Below, piece by piece: positions 6,773 through 13,860 of a DNA stretch of 64,000 bases (its first letter is position 1; every line of letters begins with the position of its first letter). The stretch covers positions 1 to 64,000 of the IMG/VR virus record IMGVR_UViG_3300020213_000023. One strand, 5' to 3'. Both the position numbers and the translations under genes were made by a program. This DNA comes from a virus. The notes below the pieces were generated by a model, which ran no database searches, had not been told where the DNA came from, and saw only the letters and a program-made list of their open reading frames with translations.

Positions 6773-6845
6773 TGGGCCCTCTGGGATTCGAACCCAGGGC
6801 CAACGGCTTAAAAGGCCGCTGCTCTATCCGCTGAGCTAAGAGCCC
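6773..6845 (-). tRNA. tRNA-Lys (anticodon UUU)
   Basis: The minus strand folds into a cloverleaf: acceptor GGGCTCT/AGGGCCC with one G-T pair, D stem GCTC/GAGC, anticodon stem GCGGC/GCCGT around CTTTTAA, and T stem CTGGG/CCCAG around TTCGAAT. Anticodon TTT reads AAA/AAG. CCA is not encoded. The 5' end overlaps the stop codon of the upstream protein gene by about ten bases. Confidence 0.92.
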
Positions 6846-7078
6846 GATTGCTTCCCGATGATGGGAGGCATGTAAACGTGTTCGAACACGGGGCGTTTCT
6901 TCACATCCTCTTCGTAACACGAATCAGAGCAAAAGAACTCTCCGTCCTGTTTGCGCCAAGCGTTCACCAGCTTGGGTTCTGTGGCGATTTCTCCTCCGTC
7001 GAAGGAGACGGTAGCGTCGACGACGATGACCGTGGGGCAGCTCTGACACTTGACGCGTACGACGTGAGCCAAGGGCAT
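6836..7078 (-). CDS. Zinc-binding protein ending inside tRNA-Lys
   Basis: An 80-residue protein. CQSC (residues 11-14) and CSDSC (50-54) probably bind one zinc, as in rubredoxin-like knuckles. Its TAG stop lies within the first ten bases of tRNA-Lys, so the same transcript must serve as mRNA and tRNA precursor. Maturation of the tRNA would remove the 3' end of the message. Function unknown. Confidence 0.6.
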   Translation of the reverse strand: MPLAHVVRVKCQSCPTVIVVDATVSFDGGEIATEPKLVNAWRKQDGEFFCSDSCYEEDVKKRPVFEHVYMPPIIGKQSGS

Positions 7079-7090
7079 TCCCAGATCGTA

Positions 7091-7339
7091 TCAGCCCCGA
7101 AAGCCGATCTCGAGACCCAAGACGTGACCACCCCAGCGCGGAGGATTGGAGACGCCTTTGTACCGCTTCTTGAACCGTCCCACCCGGCTGCCCGGCGTAT
7201 GGATGACAAGCCACCACCAGCCCGGCGTCCCGATGCTTACGGGAACGCCGTGCTGGCGGAGCCACAGATCGATGCCGCGCATGCGACGGTCAAGTCTGTG
7301 ATGGAAGTCGGAACGGAAGAACGTACCTACGACGGACAT
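7091..7339 (-). CDS. Basic hypothetical protein
   Basis: An 82-residue protein rich in Arg, Gly and Trp, with GTPGWWWLVIHTPG in the middle. The ATG at 7339 overlaps the end of the preceding gene by 13 bases. Longer starts would run antiphase over that well-supported gene. No family is recognised. Confidence 0.5.
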   Translation of the reverse strand: MSVVGTFFRSDFHHRLDRRMRGIDLWLRQHGVPVSIGTPGWWWLVIHTPGSRVGRFKKRYKGVSNPPRWGGHVLGLEIGFRG

Positions 7340-7557
7340 GGGAGCAGCTCCAAGGCCCGCATCATGGCCTCTCCTGCGGGGTATCCCAACTGCTTGTCCG
7401 TCAGCAAGTCCTTCGGCGCACTGGCGTAGTCGGGACCGTTGTCGCCGTAGCGAGCGATGACCGACCCTCCGTCGCAACGGGCACAGAAGTAGAGGTCGAA
7501 CTGCTTGTGTTCCCCTAGGAACTTGCAGCTGTCGCAGTCGTGCGTGTATCGGGGCAT
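7327..7557 (-). CDS. Conserved phage zinc protein, YTHDCDSCxFLG type
   Basis: A 76-residue protein. CDSC (8-11) and CARC (25-28) form a zinc site, followed by SVIARYGDNGPDYASAPKDL. This arrangement matches a recurrent short phage family with a DLYFC...IARYGDxGPDY core. The family has no assigned role. The ATG start is clear. Confidence 0.65.
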   Translation of the reverse strand: MPRYTHDCDSCKFLGEHKQFDLYFCARCDGGSVIARYGDNGPDYASAPKDLLTDKQLGYPAGEAMMRALELLPCPS

Positions 7558-7572
7558 GGTTTCCTTGGTGAA

Positions 7573-7890
7573 CTACTGAGATTTGGTCTTTGCTTCGGTC
7601 TTTGTCTTCCGTCGCATGCCGCCCTTGGTGCTTTGCTTCAACAAACGCTGCTTCTCGAGCGTCTTCTGGGACACGGCGGGCAGATCATCCCACGGGGTCT
7701 TCATGTACCAGCGGAACCTTGCCGATACAGTGTACTCCTGTTGATAGATCAGTCCGTACTTCTCGCGCCACATCTTGCGCGCTTCCGCGGCCCCGTAACG
7801 AGCTTCGCAAACTTGGAATTTGCCAAGCATCTTGCTTACCCACTTGCTGATAGTGCATGTGAAGTTCTTCCCAAGCTGTTCTTTGGTCAT
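7573..7890 (-). CDS. Basic hypothetical protein
   Basis: A 105-residue, Lys-rich protein (MTKEQLGKNFTCTISKWVSK and onward) with a basic C-terminal tail. GAGGAT lies before the ATG. A strong hairpin at 7902-7923 sits immediately upstream of the ribosome site. No family is recognised. Confidence 0.6.
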   Translation of the reverse strand: MTKEQLGKNFTCTISKWVSKMLGKFQVCEARYGAAEARKMWREKYGLIYQQEYTVSARFRWYMKTPWDDLPAVSQKTLEKQRLLKQSTKGGMRRKTKTEAKTKSQ

Positions 7891-7901
7891 GAGTATCCTC
7901 T

Positions 7902-7929
7902 CGTCCGCATTTGCGTGCGGACGTTTTTT
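7902..7929 (+). terminator. Hairpin with T6 tract, oriented rightward
   Basis: CGTCCGCA (7902-7909) pairs perfectly with TGCGGACG (7916-7923) around a 6-base loop and is followed on the plus strand by TTTTTT. It would terminate rightward transcription. On the leftward mRNA it lies just ahead of the ribosome site at 7890, with an A tract on its 5' side, as at 4627-4651. Confidence 0.45.
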
Positions 7930-7941
7930 GTTTGCGTAAAG

Positions 7942-8274
7942 CTACGCAGCGCCGACGTTCGTCATGCTGACGATCGCGCGCACCGCGTCCATCTCGCACG
8001 GCCACTCCATACGACGGGCAGCGGCGAACTGCTTGTTCGTAACAGGTAGGTCCATCTGCGTCACTTTGATGACGTCGTGGACGCCTTCCGGGGATGCTTC
8101 ACTGTAGAGCGTCGCATGCCAGGTGTTGCCTTCTGCAGGGGCTTCGACGATGCCCCAGACCGCGACACCAGGGCGGGCAAGCACCAAGAAGCAGTCACCG
8201 CGTCGTAGTTGCTGCTGCCATGCCTCAACGCGGAGGGCGTTGAAGACGCGGGCGCTTTGTCTTTTGCGGGCCAT
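7942..8274 (-). CDS. Hypothetical protein
   Basis: A 110-residue protein with a central beta-barrel-like stretch (GDCFLVLARPGVAVWGIVEA) and a C-terminal helix. The layout could be a small OB-like or PUA-like fold, but no family is recognised. Its start overlaps the upstream gene by 50 bases. Confidence 0.6.
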   Translation of the reverse strand: MARKRQSARVFNALRVEAWQQQLRRGDCFLVLARPGVAVWGIVEAPAEGNTWHATLYSEASPEGVHDVIKVTQMDLPVTNKQFAAARRMEWPCEMDAVRAIVSMTNVGAA

Positions 8275-8692
8275 CTCCCTTATATTTTAGGTCAGACCAG
8301 CTCTGGATCTTGGATGCTCTGTGATAGTCGATGAACTCTTGACGGTGTGCGAACACGGTCTCAAAGTCCTGAGGAACCACAGGCAAGAACACCGGGGCAC
8401 GTGCCTGCTTGCACATGTTGGCAGCCATGATGAGCGCTCCAGTGCACAGCTTGCCTGTTTTTCTTTTTGTCCATTCCTCCGACCAGTCGGGGTTTTCGTA
8501 GTCGATCGATGAGTGACAGGGTGATGGGACCTCCAGCTGAATGTTGCCGATGAACATCTCAGGGGAGGCATCCCCAAGCCAGCCGGCGAGGGCAGTGCGG
8601 CGAAACGGGCAGGCCTTACACGGCTTCTTTTCGAATGGTCGAAAGGAAGCTACGTTGCCTGCAGTTTTCCCATCTTCTTGGCTGCGTCGCAT
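8225..8692 (-). CDS. Conserved phage zinc protein (CxxCPFRR)
   Basis: A 155-residue protein. CKACPFRRTALAGWLG is followed by PCHSS, and then by KLCTGALIMAANMCK. This order (CxxCPFR, PCH, CxGA) is a known conserved phage pattern and gives at least three metal-ligand pairs. Role unknown. The ATG at 8692 overlaps the upstream Cys-rich gene by 43 bases. Confidence 0.6.
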   Translation of the reverse strand: MRRSQEDGKTAGNVASFRPFEKKPCKACPFRRTALAGWLGDASPEMFIGNIQLEVPSPCHSSIDYENPDWSEEWTKRKTGKLCTGALIMAANMCKQARAPVFLPVVPQDFETVFAHRQEFIDYHRASKIQSWSDLKYKGDGPQKTKRPRLQRPPR

Positions 8693-8889
8693 TGCGGTGG
8701 CTTCTTGAGATCGCCGCAGGGGGAGTCGTGTTCGACACAGAGCCGTCCTGTGCCGTCGCATTCCTTACAGTCGACCAGCTCTTGTTCGTCCTCGTCGCAG
8801 CCGCACGTGTCGGCGGATTCGCCGCATTCGTCACAGGATTTTCCTGAACCGTCGCACGAGAAGTGTTGCTTGACGTTGCATTGTTTCAT
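8650..8889 (-). CDS. Cysteine-rich DnaJ-type zinc protein
   Basis: A 79-residue protein with twelve cysteines, including CDECGESADTCGC and CKECDGTG. The CxxCxGxG element is that of DnaJ zinc-finger domains, so it probably binds two zinc ions. There is no J domain. It may act as a small protein-interaction module. Confidence 0.6.
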   Translation of the reverse strand: MKQCNVKQHFSCDGSGKSCDECGESADTCGCDEDEQELVDCKECDGTGRLCVEHDSPCGDLKKPPQCDAAKKMGKLQAT

Positions 8890-9104
8890 CGGTTGCTCTC
8901 TTCGATGCGAATGATCCCGCAGCCCTCGAGCGCGATGCGCTCGTCCGCAGTCAACACATCACCCATCGTCGCGTGTTTGTCGAACTCATCACGGTGGAAG
9001 CTTACCCACGTAACTGCGTCTTCGTACGTTTCGAAGATGATGCCGAGACCTTTGTGCTTGAAGACCTTCTGGTCCTTGGTCTTGATGGTGTAGCCGACGG
9101 TCAT
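8886..9104 (-). CDS. Small hypothetical protein
   Basis: A 72-residue protein (MTVGYTIKTKDQKVFKHKGL and onward). The ATG at 9104 overlaps the stop of the GNAT-like gene (ATGA). The same frame stays open far upstream to 9803 without a stop, but the upstream part is antiphase to the GNAT-like gene and is Arg/Pro/His-rich, so it is not taken as one long protein. Confidence 0.55.
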   Translation of the reverse strand: MTVGYTIKTKDQKVFKHKGLGIIFETYEDAVTWVSFHRDEFDKHATMGDVLTADERIALEGCGIIRIEESNR

Positions 9105-9439
9105 GTGATGTCCTTCTGCGCAGGCAGGATGAGGTTGAACGGGTCGTTCAGCGTCTCGAAACCAAGTTTCAAGAGGTGTTGCCTGAACCGCTCGTTTGAA
9201 GTCTCGATACATATCGAGACATCGGGATACTTGTACTTGATATTCCGCAGCGTCTTGGTGAAGAGGCCCTTGCCTCTGTGTTCGAGGAGCACCGTAACCG
9301 TCGTGATGTCGAGGACGGGTCCCTCGCGGAGCTTCAAGTAGAGAAACAGGAACCCTGGCTGTGTGATATGGCGCCGCGAAGCCGTCTGGGAGACGTGCAG
9401 CAACCTCAAGCCGCTGTCCATGAACTCGTCTAAGGTCAT
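9101..9439 (-). CDS. GNAT-like acetyltransferase
   Basis: A 112-residue protein. VTVLLEHRGKGLFTKTLRNI fits GNAT motif A (beta-strand, then RGKGL for acetyl-CoA pyrophosphate binding). ICIETSNERFRQHLLKLGFE fits motif B, where a late-strand residue run precedes the LGF turn. It is short for the family, so the N-terminal part of the fold is reduced. Substrate unknown. Start and stop overlap neighbours in ATGA fashion. Confidence 0.55.
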   Translation of the reverse strand: MTLDEFMDSGLRLLHVSQTASRRHITQPGFLFLYLKLREGPVLDITTVTVLLEHRGKGLFTKTLRNIKYKYPDVSICIETSNERFRQHLLKLGFETLNDPFNLILPAQKDIT

Positions 9440-9803
9440 CGTCGATCCTTACAGGCCCCACAAACGACCAGACGACACGATACAACGCGCGTAGAGGAAT
9501 TTTCTCGACCCCCGCGTACGTTTTGACCGTCGCCATCCGGCCGTTGGTGTAAATGACCACGCCATGACGTGCTACCGCCGTGGTTTTGTATATCTCGTTC
9601 CAGCCGGCGGAGCGTCCCCGGTATCGCTTACGCAGCGTACTCAGGCGACCGTCAATGTTGTAGACGTCGGGTTCGTAGCGAGGAGCGGGACTGCCGTAGA
9701 GGGTCCCAAACAATGCGGCTTTACGAGTTGCTCGATCCACCAATAGTTTTTGTCGTCGCGCGCCATCGGGCCCAGGAACGTCCAGAAAGCTTTGAATAGA
9801 CAT
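9436..9803 (-). pseudogene. W-S-F-V-G-P paralogue, probably frameshifted
   Basis: One frame reads NEIYKTTAVARHGVVIYTNG and later LRALYRVVWSFVGP, matching the layout of the neighbouring gene at 9641-9973 (GRIAG...CLFKAFWTFLGP). That frame has no nearby stop and runs on antiphase through the next gene. In a shifted frame the sequence ends VVCGACKDRR with a TGA at 9436-9438 that overlaps the next ATG, the coupling seen everywhere here. A single-base shift near 9460-9480 therefore seems likely. The 5' end is uncertain. Confidence 0.35.
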
Positions 9804-9973
9804 TTTGGGTCACAATCGGTGGTGGTGTAGACGTTGCCGTTGTTCCAGCGACGCCAGGGCAAAACGTGGATGACCTTGGCGTCTATGCCCGCGATTCGCC
9901 CGAAGAACTCCCACACATAGTGTTCCACCACGAGAACGAGGTCACCGATCTCAAACGTTGGGGCGTCTAACAC
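9641..9973 (-). CDS. Hypothetical protein, W-T-F-L-G-P family
   Basis: A 110-residue protein with a GTG start. The N-terminal half is beta-rich (IGDLVLVVEHYVWEFFGRIA), suggesting an SH3-like or Tudor-like barrel. CLFKAFWTFLGP at about 58-69 recurs in the gene at 21685-22152 and in the broken neighbour. The last 30 residues overlap the neighbour and may be non-native. Confidence 0.5.
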   Translation of the reverse strand: MLDAPTFEIGDLVLVVEHYVWEFFGRIAGIDAKVIHVLPWRRWNNGNVYTTTDCDPKCLFKAFWTFLGPMARDDKNYWWIEQLVKPHCLGPSTAVPLLATNPTSTTLTVA

Positions 9974-10535
9974 GCACAGGCCTCTTCTTCTTTTTGGCTT
10001 TAGACTTAACCACCATTTTCTTGATAGGAGCGTACACGACCCACGTCTTCACCCACTGAAGGCCGGAGAGTCCGATGGCGGCTGCAACCGAAGGAGTCAG
10101 GTCAGCATCGCCACGCCATACACCGGGGTCGCTCGCCTTGATCTTGACGACCCAGTAGCCCTTGGGGCATTTCTTGCCTTTCTTGAAATCGGGGTGGGTG
10201 CACGCCCCGTAGGGTCCTCGATCGAGGACACGGCACAGCGTTCTCTTCTTGGTCTTCACGTGCTCGACCGCCAAGATGGTCCCGCACGTATAGGTACGGC
10301 TTGCGCAGACGTTCATCTCGGGCATCGACTGGACTCTGTAATCCGGTGCGCACGCGAGAAGACTACCGCCTCCGTTGCTGTCTTTGGGTCTCCCGTAGGT
10401 TGACGCGATGCCTAGCACCGCCTTGGGGCTAGTCGCCGTAGGAATAGCGTATTCCGGGATGTCGCGCAGGAACGGGTCGCTGAACACAGCGAAGAAACGC
10501 AACAACACGATAATTAAGGGGTAGATGAGGTACAT
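9951..10535 (-). CDS. Membrane-anchored RlpA-like double-psi beta-barrel protein
   Basis: A 194-residue protein. Residues 2-18 (YLIYPLIIVLLRFFAVF) are a signal anchor. Then come VLGIASTYG, ACAPDYRV, CGTILAVEHVKTKK, CRVLDRGPYG and DLTPSVAAAIGL, which is the order of blocks in RlpA-like and expansin double-psi beta-barrels, including the DRGPF/Y loop and catalytic-type Asp. A basic Lys/Arg tail follows. RlpA proteins act on naked glycan strands in the periplasm or cell wall, so this may help lysis or remodel the wall during infection. AAAGGA precedes the ATG. Confidence 0.65.
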   Translation of the reverse strand: MYLIYPLIIVLLRFFAVFSDPFLRDIPEYAIPTATSPKAVLGIASTYGRPKDSNGGGSLLACAPDYRVQSMPEMNVCASRTYTCGTILAVEHVKTKKRTLCRVLDRGPYGACTHPDFKKGKKCPKGYWVVKIKASDPGVWRGDADLTPSVAAAIGLSGLQWVKTWVVYAPIKKMVVKSKAKKKKRPVRVRRPNV

Positions 10536-10576
10536 GAGGAATCCTTTCCTCCGGAAACCTACACCGAATGCCGTCC

Positions 10577-10870
10577 TTAGTACGGCATATACGGAATCTT
10601 GGACGGCAGAGACGTCTTCGGTTTGTCTCTCTCCGCCAGGCAACCGGCGCACGTGAGAGCCCCTTCTGTAGGGGTAGGATAAAACGTCGCACCCGAGATT
10701 TCCCGCGGAATGATTTCGTCTTTGCACGCGGTCAACAGTCGCTCAACCTTCCGCTTGTCTGTTTTCGACCGTTGTCGGAAGACGCGTTGTTTGAACAAGC
10801 AGATGCGCCCGTCATCCCGTGTGATGTGTGAGAGCGGGTTCAGCGAGCGTTCGACCCAGGTAGGCGACAT
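10577..10870 (-). CDS. LTCxxC family basic protein
   Basis: A 97-residue basic protein. EGALTCAGCLAERDK lies near residues 68-82 with a third Cys at 49. This is the [VL]TCxxC motif seen in several small proteins of the cluster. N-terminal Arg/Lys richness suggests nucleic-acid contact. Function unknown. Confidence 0.55.
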   Translation of the reverse strand: MSPTWVERSLNPLSHITRDDGRICLFKQRVFRQRSKTDKRKVERLLTACKDEIIPREISGATFYPTPTEGALTCAGCLAERDKPKTSLPSKIPYMPY

Positions 10871-10879
10871 GCCCTCAGG

Positions 10880-11059
10880 CTACCCCTTTTCGACTTGTGC
10901 TGCATACAGTCGAAATTCATTAGCAAGGTCGGCGGCTGCTTCCTTGTCGGTGCGCCCTACCCCTGTAATGTTGTCGATGTTTTTCAACGACGCGTGGATT
11001 TCATTCCCGCGGTCGAGGAAATAGAGCTTGTCCCCGTTATCCAGCGTCTTGGTTCTCAT
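10880..11059 (-). CDS. Small hypothetical protein
   Basis: A 59-residue protein, MRTKTLDNGDKLYFLDRGNE and onward. A beta-hairpin is followed by a helix with TDKEAAADLANEF, like small HicB or GVxRTxxEAxxDL antitoxin-type folds, but without a partner gene. AAAGGA lies upstream of the ATG. It overlaps the end of the MazG-like gene by 23 bases. Confidence 0.5.
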   Translation of the reverse strand: MRTKTLDNGDKLYFLDRGNEIHASLKNIDNITGVGRTDKEAAADLANEFRLYAAQVEKG

Positions 11060-12017
11060 CTGCCATTTCCTTTCGAATCGCATCTTTAAGGCGAGGCATG
11101 GTCTTTTGCGCGAAGGCACGGAGGTCACCGGGATAGTCCCGCGTGTTCACGTCGTAATAGTCTTCGCCCATCATTCCGTAACCTGCACCACTCAGCCATT
11201 CATGCAAGTCCGTCTCGCAAGAGATGTTCTCGAGTTCGTCCCAGGCGTAACGTGCGTCGTCTCTGTCTTTGATTAACTTGTTGAGGCGGCGACGCCAGAT
11301 GACATCCTTGTAGTTGTTGATTGCTTTGTCGACACTGAAAACTTGGTTACCGAGCTTACTCATGACGTAGTCGTCATGAAGCCCTAGAACAAAGTGCCGG
11401 AAGTCTCTGTTACCAAAATGCGTCCAATGGAAGACGTAGTTTCCGTAATCGGAGACGACACCAAACCAACCATCGGACCGCAAGACGAAGTCTGCCCAGC
11501 CTTCTCGGCCGCTGTCATTCGGTAGGTAGTACCGATAGAATTTCAATTCGCTCATTCCAGCGCCGGCGGCGGGTGGTGATACGCCACGCCCAGGCGTGAT
11601 GAGCTTCGCGGCTTCCTCGAGTGTCTTTCGCTCGGCGTCAAGGTCACGGTTGAGGGCAGCGGCTTCGGTGAACTGGGCGCCATAGCGAGCCTTGAGCTTG
11701 GCGATGTTGCGCTCGAAGGCTTCCTCGAAGCCCTTCTTGATGGCCGTCAGCGCCAGCGCGATGTACCAGGACTCGTCACCCGCCTCCTCGAGGATGTTGA
11801 TCTCATCCAGGGCTTTGCCGTAGATGATGTGCTTCTTGAGCGCATCGGCAATCTCGCCGACCTCAGAAGCCATTCCCAGGACCGCGTGCAGCAGCTTCGC
11901 GATCATCGTGTTGTGCTCGGCCGACATCGGTTCGCCGGTCTGGCGGTCGAACAGCCGGACGAAGTCCGGAGTGAACTCGGTGACAAGCGCGAGCTGTTGA
12001 TATTCGTTGGGCTGCAT
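11037..12017 (-). CDS. MazG-like NTP pyrophosphohydrolase fused to a phage domain
   Basis: A 326-residue protein of two parts. Residues 35-125 match MazG-like phosphohydrolases: an EVGEIADALKKHIIYGK metal-binding helix and EEAGDESWYIALALTAI (the EExxD pattern). Such enzymes hydrolyse dNTPs or (p)ppGpp. From Met155 a second module (FYRYYLPNDSGREGWADFVL, then DYGNYVFHWTHFGNRDFRHF) resembles a free-standing phage protein of unknown role. The junction is a Gly/Ala/Pro linker, so the fusion may be recent, or Met155 (11555) may be a second internal start. Single MazG proteins are usually about 100-150 residues. Confidence 0.65.
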   Translation of the reverse strand: MQPNEYQQLALVTEFTPDFVRLFDRQTGEPMSAEHNTMIAKLLHAVLGMASEVGEIADALKKHIIYGKALDEINILEEAGDESWYIALALTAIKKGFEEAFERNIAKLKARYGAQFTEAAALNRDLDAERKTLEEAAKLITPGRGVSPPAAGAGMSELKFYRYYLPNDSGREGWADFVLRSDGWFGVVSDYGNYVFHWTHFGNRDFRHFVLGLHDDYVMSKLGNQVFSVDKAINNYKDVIWRRRLNKLIKDRDDARYAWDELENISCETDLHEWLSGAGYGMMGEDYYDVNTRDYPGDLRAFAQKTMPRLKDAIRKEMADENQDAG

Positions 12018-12329
12018 CTAGGACCTCACGGGAAAGCTCCGACCGGAGCTGTATTTGATGTCGGCGTGTTTGGCGCAGTAGACGCGACAGGTATGTTCTC
12101 CGTCGACGTACGCAATCCACCCGGTAGAGACGAAGGTTACGAAGGAAATGACCCGTAGCGTGCTTTGGCCTCGGTGGCTGGAGTGGCGCAAGATTGCTTC
12201 GGCTCTCGCGGAACATCGGACTTCTTTTCGACGTTCCCTAATCCATTCCCGGTCGCCTGGCACACCCTCAGGGTCATTGACCCAGTCGAAATGCTCGCAG
12301 TATACGTACCCAACGATGTCAGCAAGCAC
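12018..12329 (-). CDS. Hypothetical protein with CxxxxC
   Basis: A 103-residue protein. The N-terminal part contains CEHFDWVNDPEGVPGDREWI. The C-terminal part is beta-rich and ends CRVYCAKHADIKYSSGRSFP, a possible metal site. Its TAG directly abuts the ATG of the MazG-like gene. Function unknown. Confidence 0.55.
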   Translation of the reverse strand: MLADIVGYVYCEHFDWVNDPEGVPGDREWIRERRKEVRCSARAEAILRHSSHRGQSTLRVISFVTFVSTGWIAYVDGEHTCRVYCAKHADIKYSSGRSFPVRS

Positions 12330-12606
12330 GCGCAGCGTCCGCTGTTCGTCGCCTCTGCTCGACAGAAATCAGGCGAATCCACCCCTCCAAGTACGCGGCT
12401 GTTTCGACGCTGAGGTCGCAGTCCCAGCAAGGACCGTCGTTGGCGCTGTAACCTCCGCACACGTGCTTGATTTTGTATTCACCGCTTTTCAAGCGGCGCA
12501 CGAGATAGGCGGACAAGTTCGCCAGGTGCGCGTCGTCCATCTCGAACACGAATAGCTTGCGCTTGTCCTTGGTTACCCATGGGGTATCGAAGTCCACCCT
12601 TTTCAT
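12319..12606 (-). CDS. Hypothetical protein
   Basis: A 95-residue protein (MKRVDFDTPWVTKDKRKLFV and onward) with an HVCGG...CWDC cluster near residues 55-67 that could bind metal. Its 5' 128 bases overlap the C-terminal coding part of the Gp88-like gene in another frame. One of the two readings over that stretch is probably non-native. Confidence 0.5.
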   Translation of the reverse strand: MKRVDFDTPWVTKDKRKLFVFEMDDAHLANLSAYLVRRLKSGEYKIKHVCGGYSANDGPCWDCDLSVETAAYLEGWIRLISVEQRRRTADAARAC

Positions 12607-13348
12607 GTGTTTCTCTTTTCTCGCTCGTGAAGCAGAAACGACACTTCTCACAAGCGCCGTTGTGGTCCATGCCGCCGGTTGCGGTGGCAGGACATGTCCG
12701 CGGATCCACTTTCGTGAACTCCGCGCGTTTGCCAATGTGGTGCTCGGCAAAGACCACCGTCGCCCACGGGGGTGGCCGTGTGTTGTCTGTCTGCACCCAC
12801 GCGATGAAGTTCTCGGGCCCTCGTTCTCCTGCTAGGTTGAATGCTTGATTACGAAAGGCATCTTTGGTGGTGTAGTCAATGCTCAGCATCACGTGCAGAT
12901 TCGGCAAGTGAAGTAGCTTGGCGGCCAAGTCGAACTTCCTCGTCGATACCCATAAAGCCAGCTCGGGAACTTCCCGCGCCAGCACGTTGATGAAGCGTAC
13001 CGAGCCGGGTTGTAGGTCGCCAACACCGAAGAACCTGAGGAAATCCTGCTGGGCCTGTACTTCATAGGCGAGCCCCAAGGCTTCACGGAAGACCGCGCGC
13101 TCCGTGGCCTTTCCCAGGTAATCGAAGCGTTCGAAGTTTTCGACTTGCCGACGGACAGCGGCGGGCATGCTGATGCGCGATTCGAGCCCGTAACAGTAGC
13201 TCATGCACGCTTGTGTGGGGCGGCACGACCTGGCAATCGAGACGTTGATCGAGAGTCCGGTCTTGCTGTTGTTCGAGAGGAAGAGGCGTTCTGGGGCTTC
13301 TGGGGCCGTCAGGGTAGCCAACTGCAGTCGTCGGAACTTCGGCGTCAT
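12479..13348 (-). CDS. Gp88-like protein
   Basis: A 289-residue protein. LSNNSKTGLSINVSIARSC, CMSYCYG, LSIDYTTKDA and CPATATGG...CEKCRFCF follow the order known for the phage/plasmid Gene product 88 family, which is rich in paired cysteines and has no settled function. The last 45 residues overlap the next gene and look like a shadow sequence, so the native C-terminus may be near the final Cys cluster. The start overlaps the upstream stop (ATGA). Confidence 0.6.
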   Translation of the reverse strand: MTPKFRRLQLATLTAPEAPERLFLSNNSKTGLSINVSIARSCRPTQACMSYCYGLESRISMPAAVRRQVENFERFDYLGKATERAVFREALGLAYEVQAQQDFLRFFGVGDLQPGSVRFINVLAREVPELALWVSTRKFDLAAKLLHLPNLHVMLSIDYTTKDAFRNQAFNLAGERGPENFIAWVQTDNTRPPPWATVVFAEHHIGKRAEFTKVDPRTCPATATGGMDHNGACEKCRFCFTSEKRETHEKGGLRYPMGNQGQAQAIRVRDGRRAPGELVRLSRAPLEKR

Positions 13349-13857
13349 GTCTCTCCATCCGCGACTTCGAGGGGTGGAAGCGTCGGAACCTCGTAGCCTT
13401 CGTATGGCTCAAGCGACGTCAACGCGGCATGAACGTTCCCAGTGATCAACGCGCGATATGCAACCACTGCTGCGATAGCGTGGATGATTGGATTTCCCTG
13501 ATCGTCAGTGACGAACGTTGTAACCCCGTCATCACCTGCTTCGAAGAAGCAAACTTCCGCATCATACTCACCGGGGCATGCATCTCCGTAGCGGATATAC
13601 GAGACGTCTTGGGCTCGAAGAAACGTCTCCAATTCTTCGAATGATCCGTTATGTGCTTGGTGATCGTATAGATGTAGTAAGCGCTCTCCATCGAGCGCCG
13701 CGATTAACTCGTCTTCGGTGTAGAAGACGTTTTCGTTGAACGGTTCGTCAGGGACAAGGCCAGCGCCCGCGTTGTGCACTTCAGAAAAGAACGAGTGCAA
13801 AAGCGTGCGTTTGATAGGTCCGCCGATGATGATGTGTGCGGCAACGTAGCTAGACAT
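13345..13857 (-). CDS. Hypothetical acidic protein
   Basis: A 170-residue acidic protein with mixed alpha/beta character. The sequence reads as a compact globular domain (YVAAHIIIGGPIKRTLLHSF at the N-terminus, IHAIAAVVAYRALITGNVHA near the end). No known family is recognised. It is coupled to the Gp88-like gene by ATGA. Confidence 0.6.
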   Translation of the reverse strand: MSSYVAAHIIIGGPIKRTLLHSFFSEVHNAGAGLVPDEPFNENVFYTEDELIAALDGERLLHLYDHQAHNGSFEELETFLRAQDVSYIRYGDACPGEYDAEVCFFEAGDDGVTTFVTDDQGNPIIHAIAAVVAYRALITGNVHAALTSLEPYEGYEVPTLPPLEVADGET

Positions 13858-13860
13858 GTG

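Noticed and set aside
7891-7941. The hairpin at 7902-7929 as terminator of the leftward genes
   Set aside because: The T tract follows the stem only on the plus strand. On the leftward transcript the stem is followed by GAGAGGAT, so it cannot be a normal intrinsic terminator in that direction.
8886-9803. A single 305-residue protein spanning three genes
   Set aside because: The middle part is Arg/Pro/His-rich and antiphase to the GNAT-like gene. The ends read as two separate proteins with proper coupling sites, so absence of a stop is more likely chance or a frame break.
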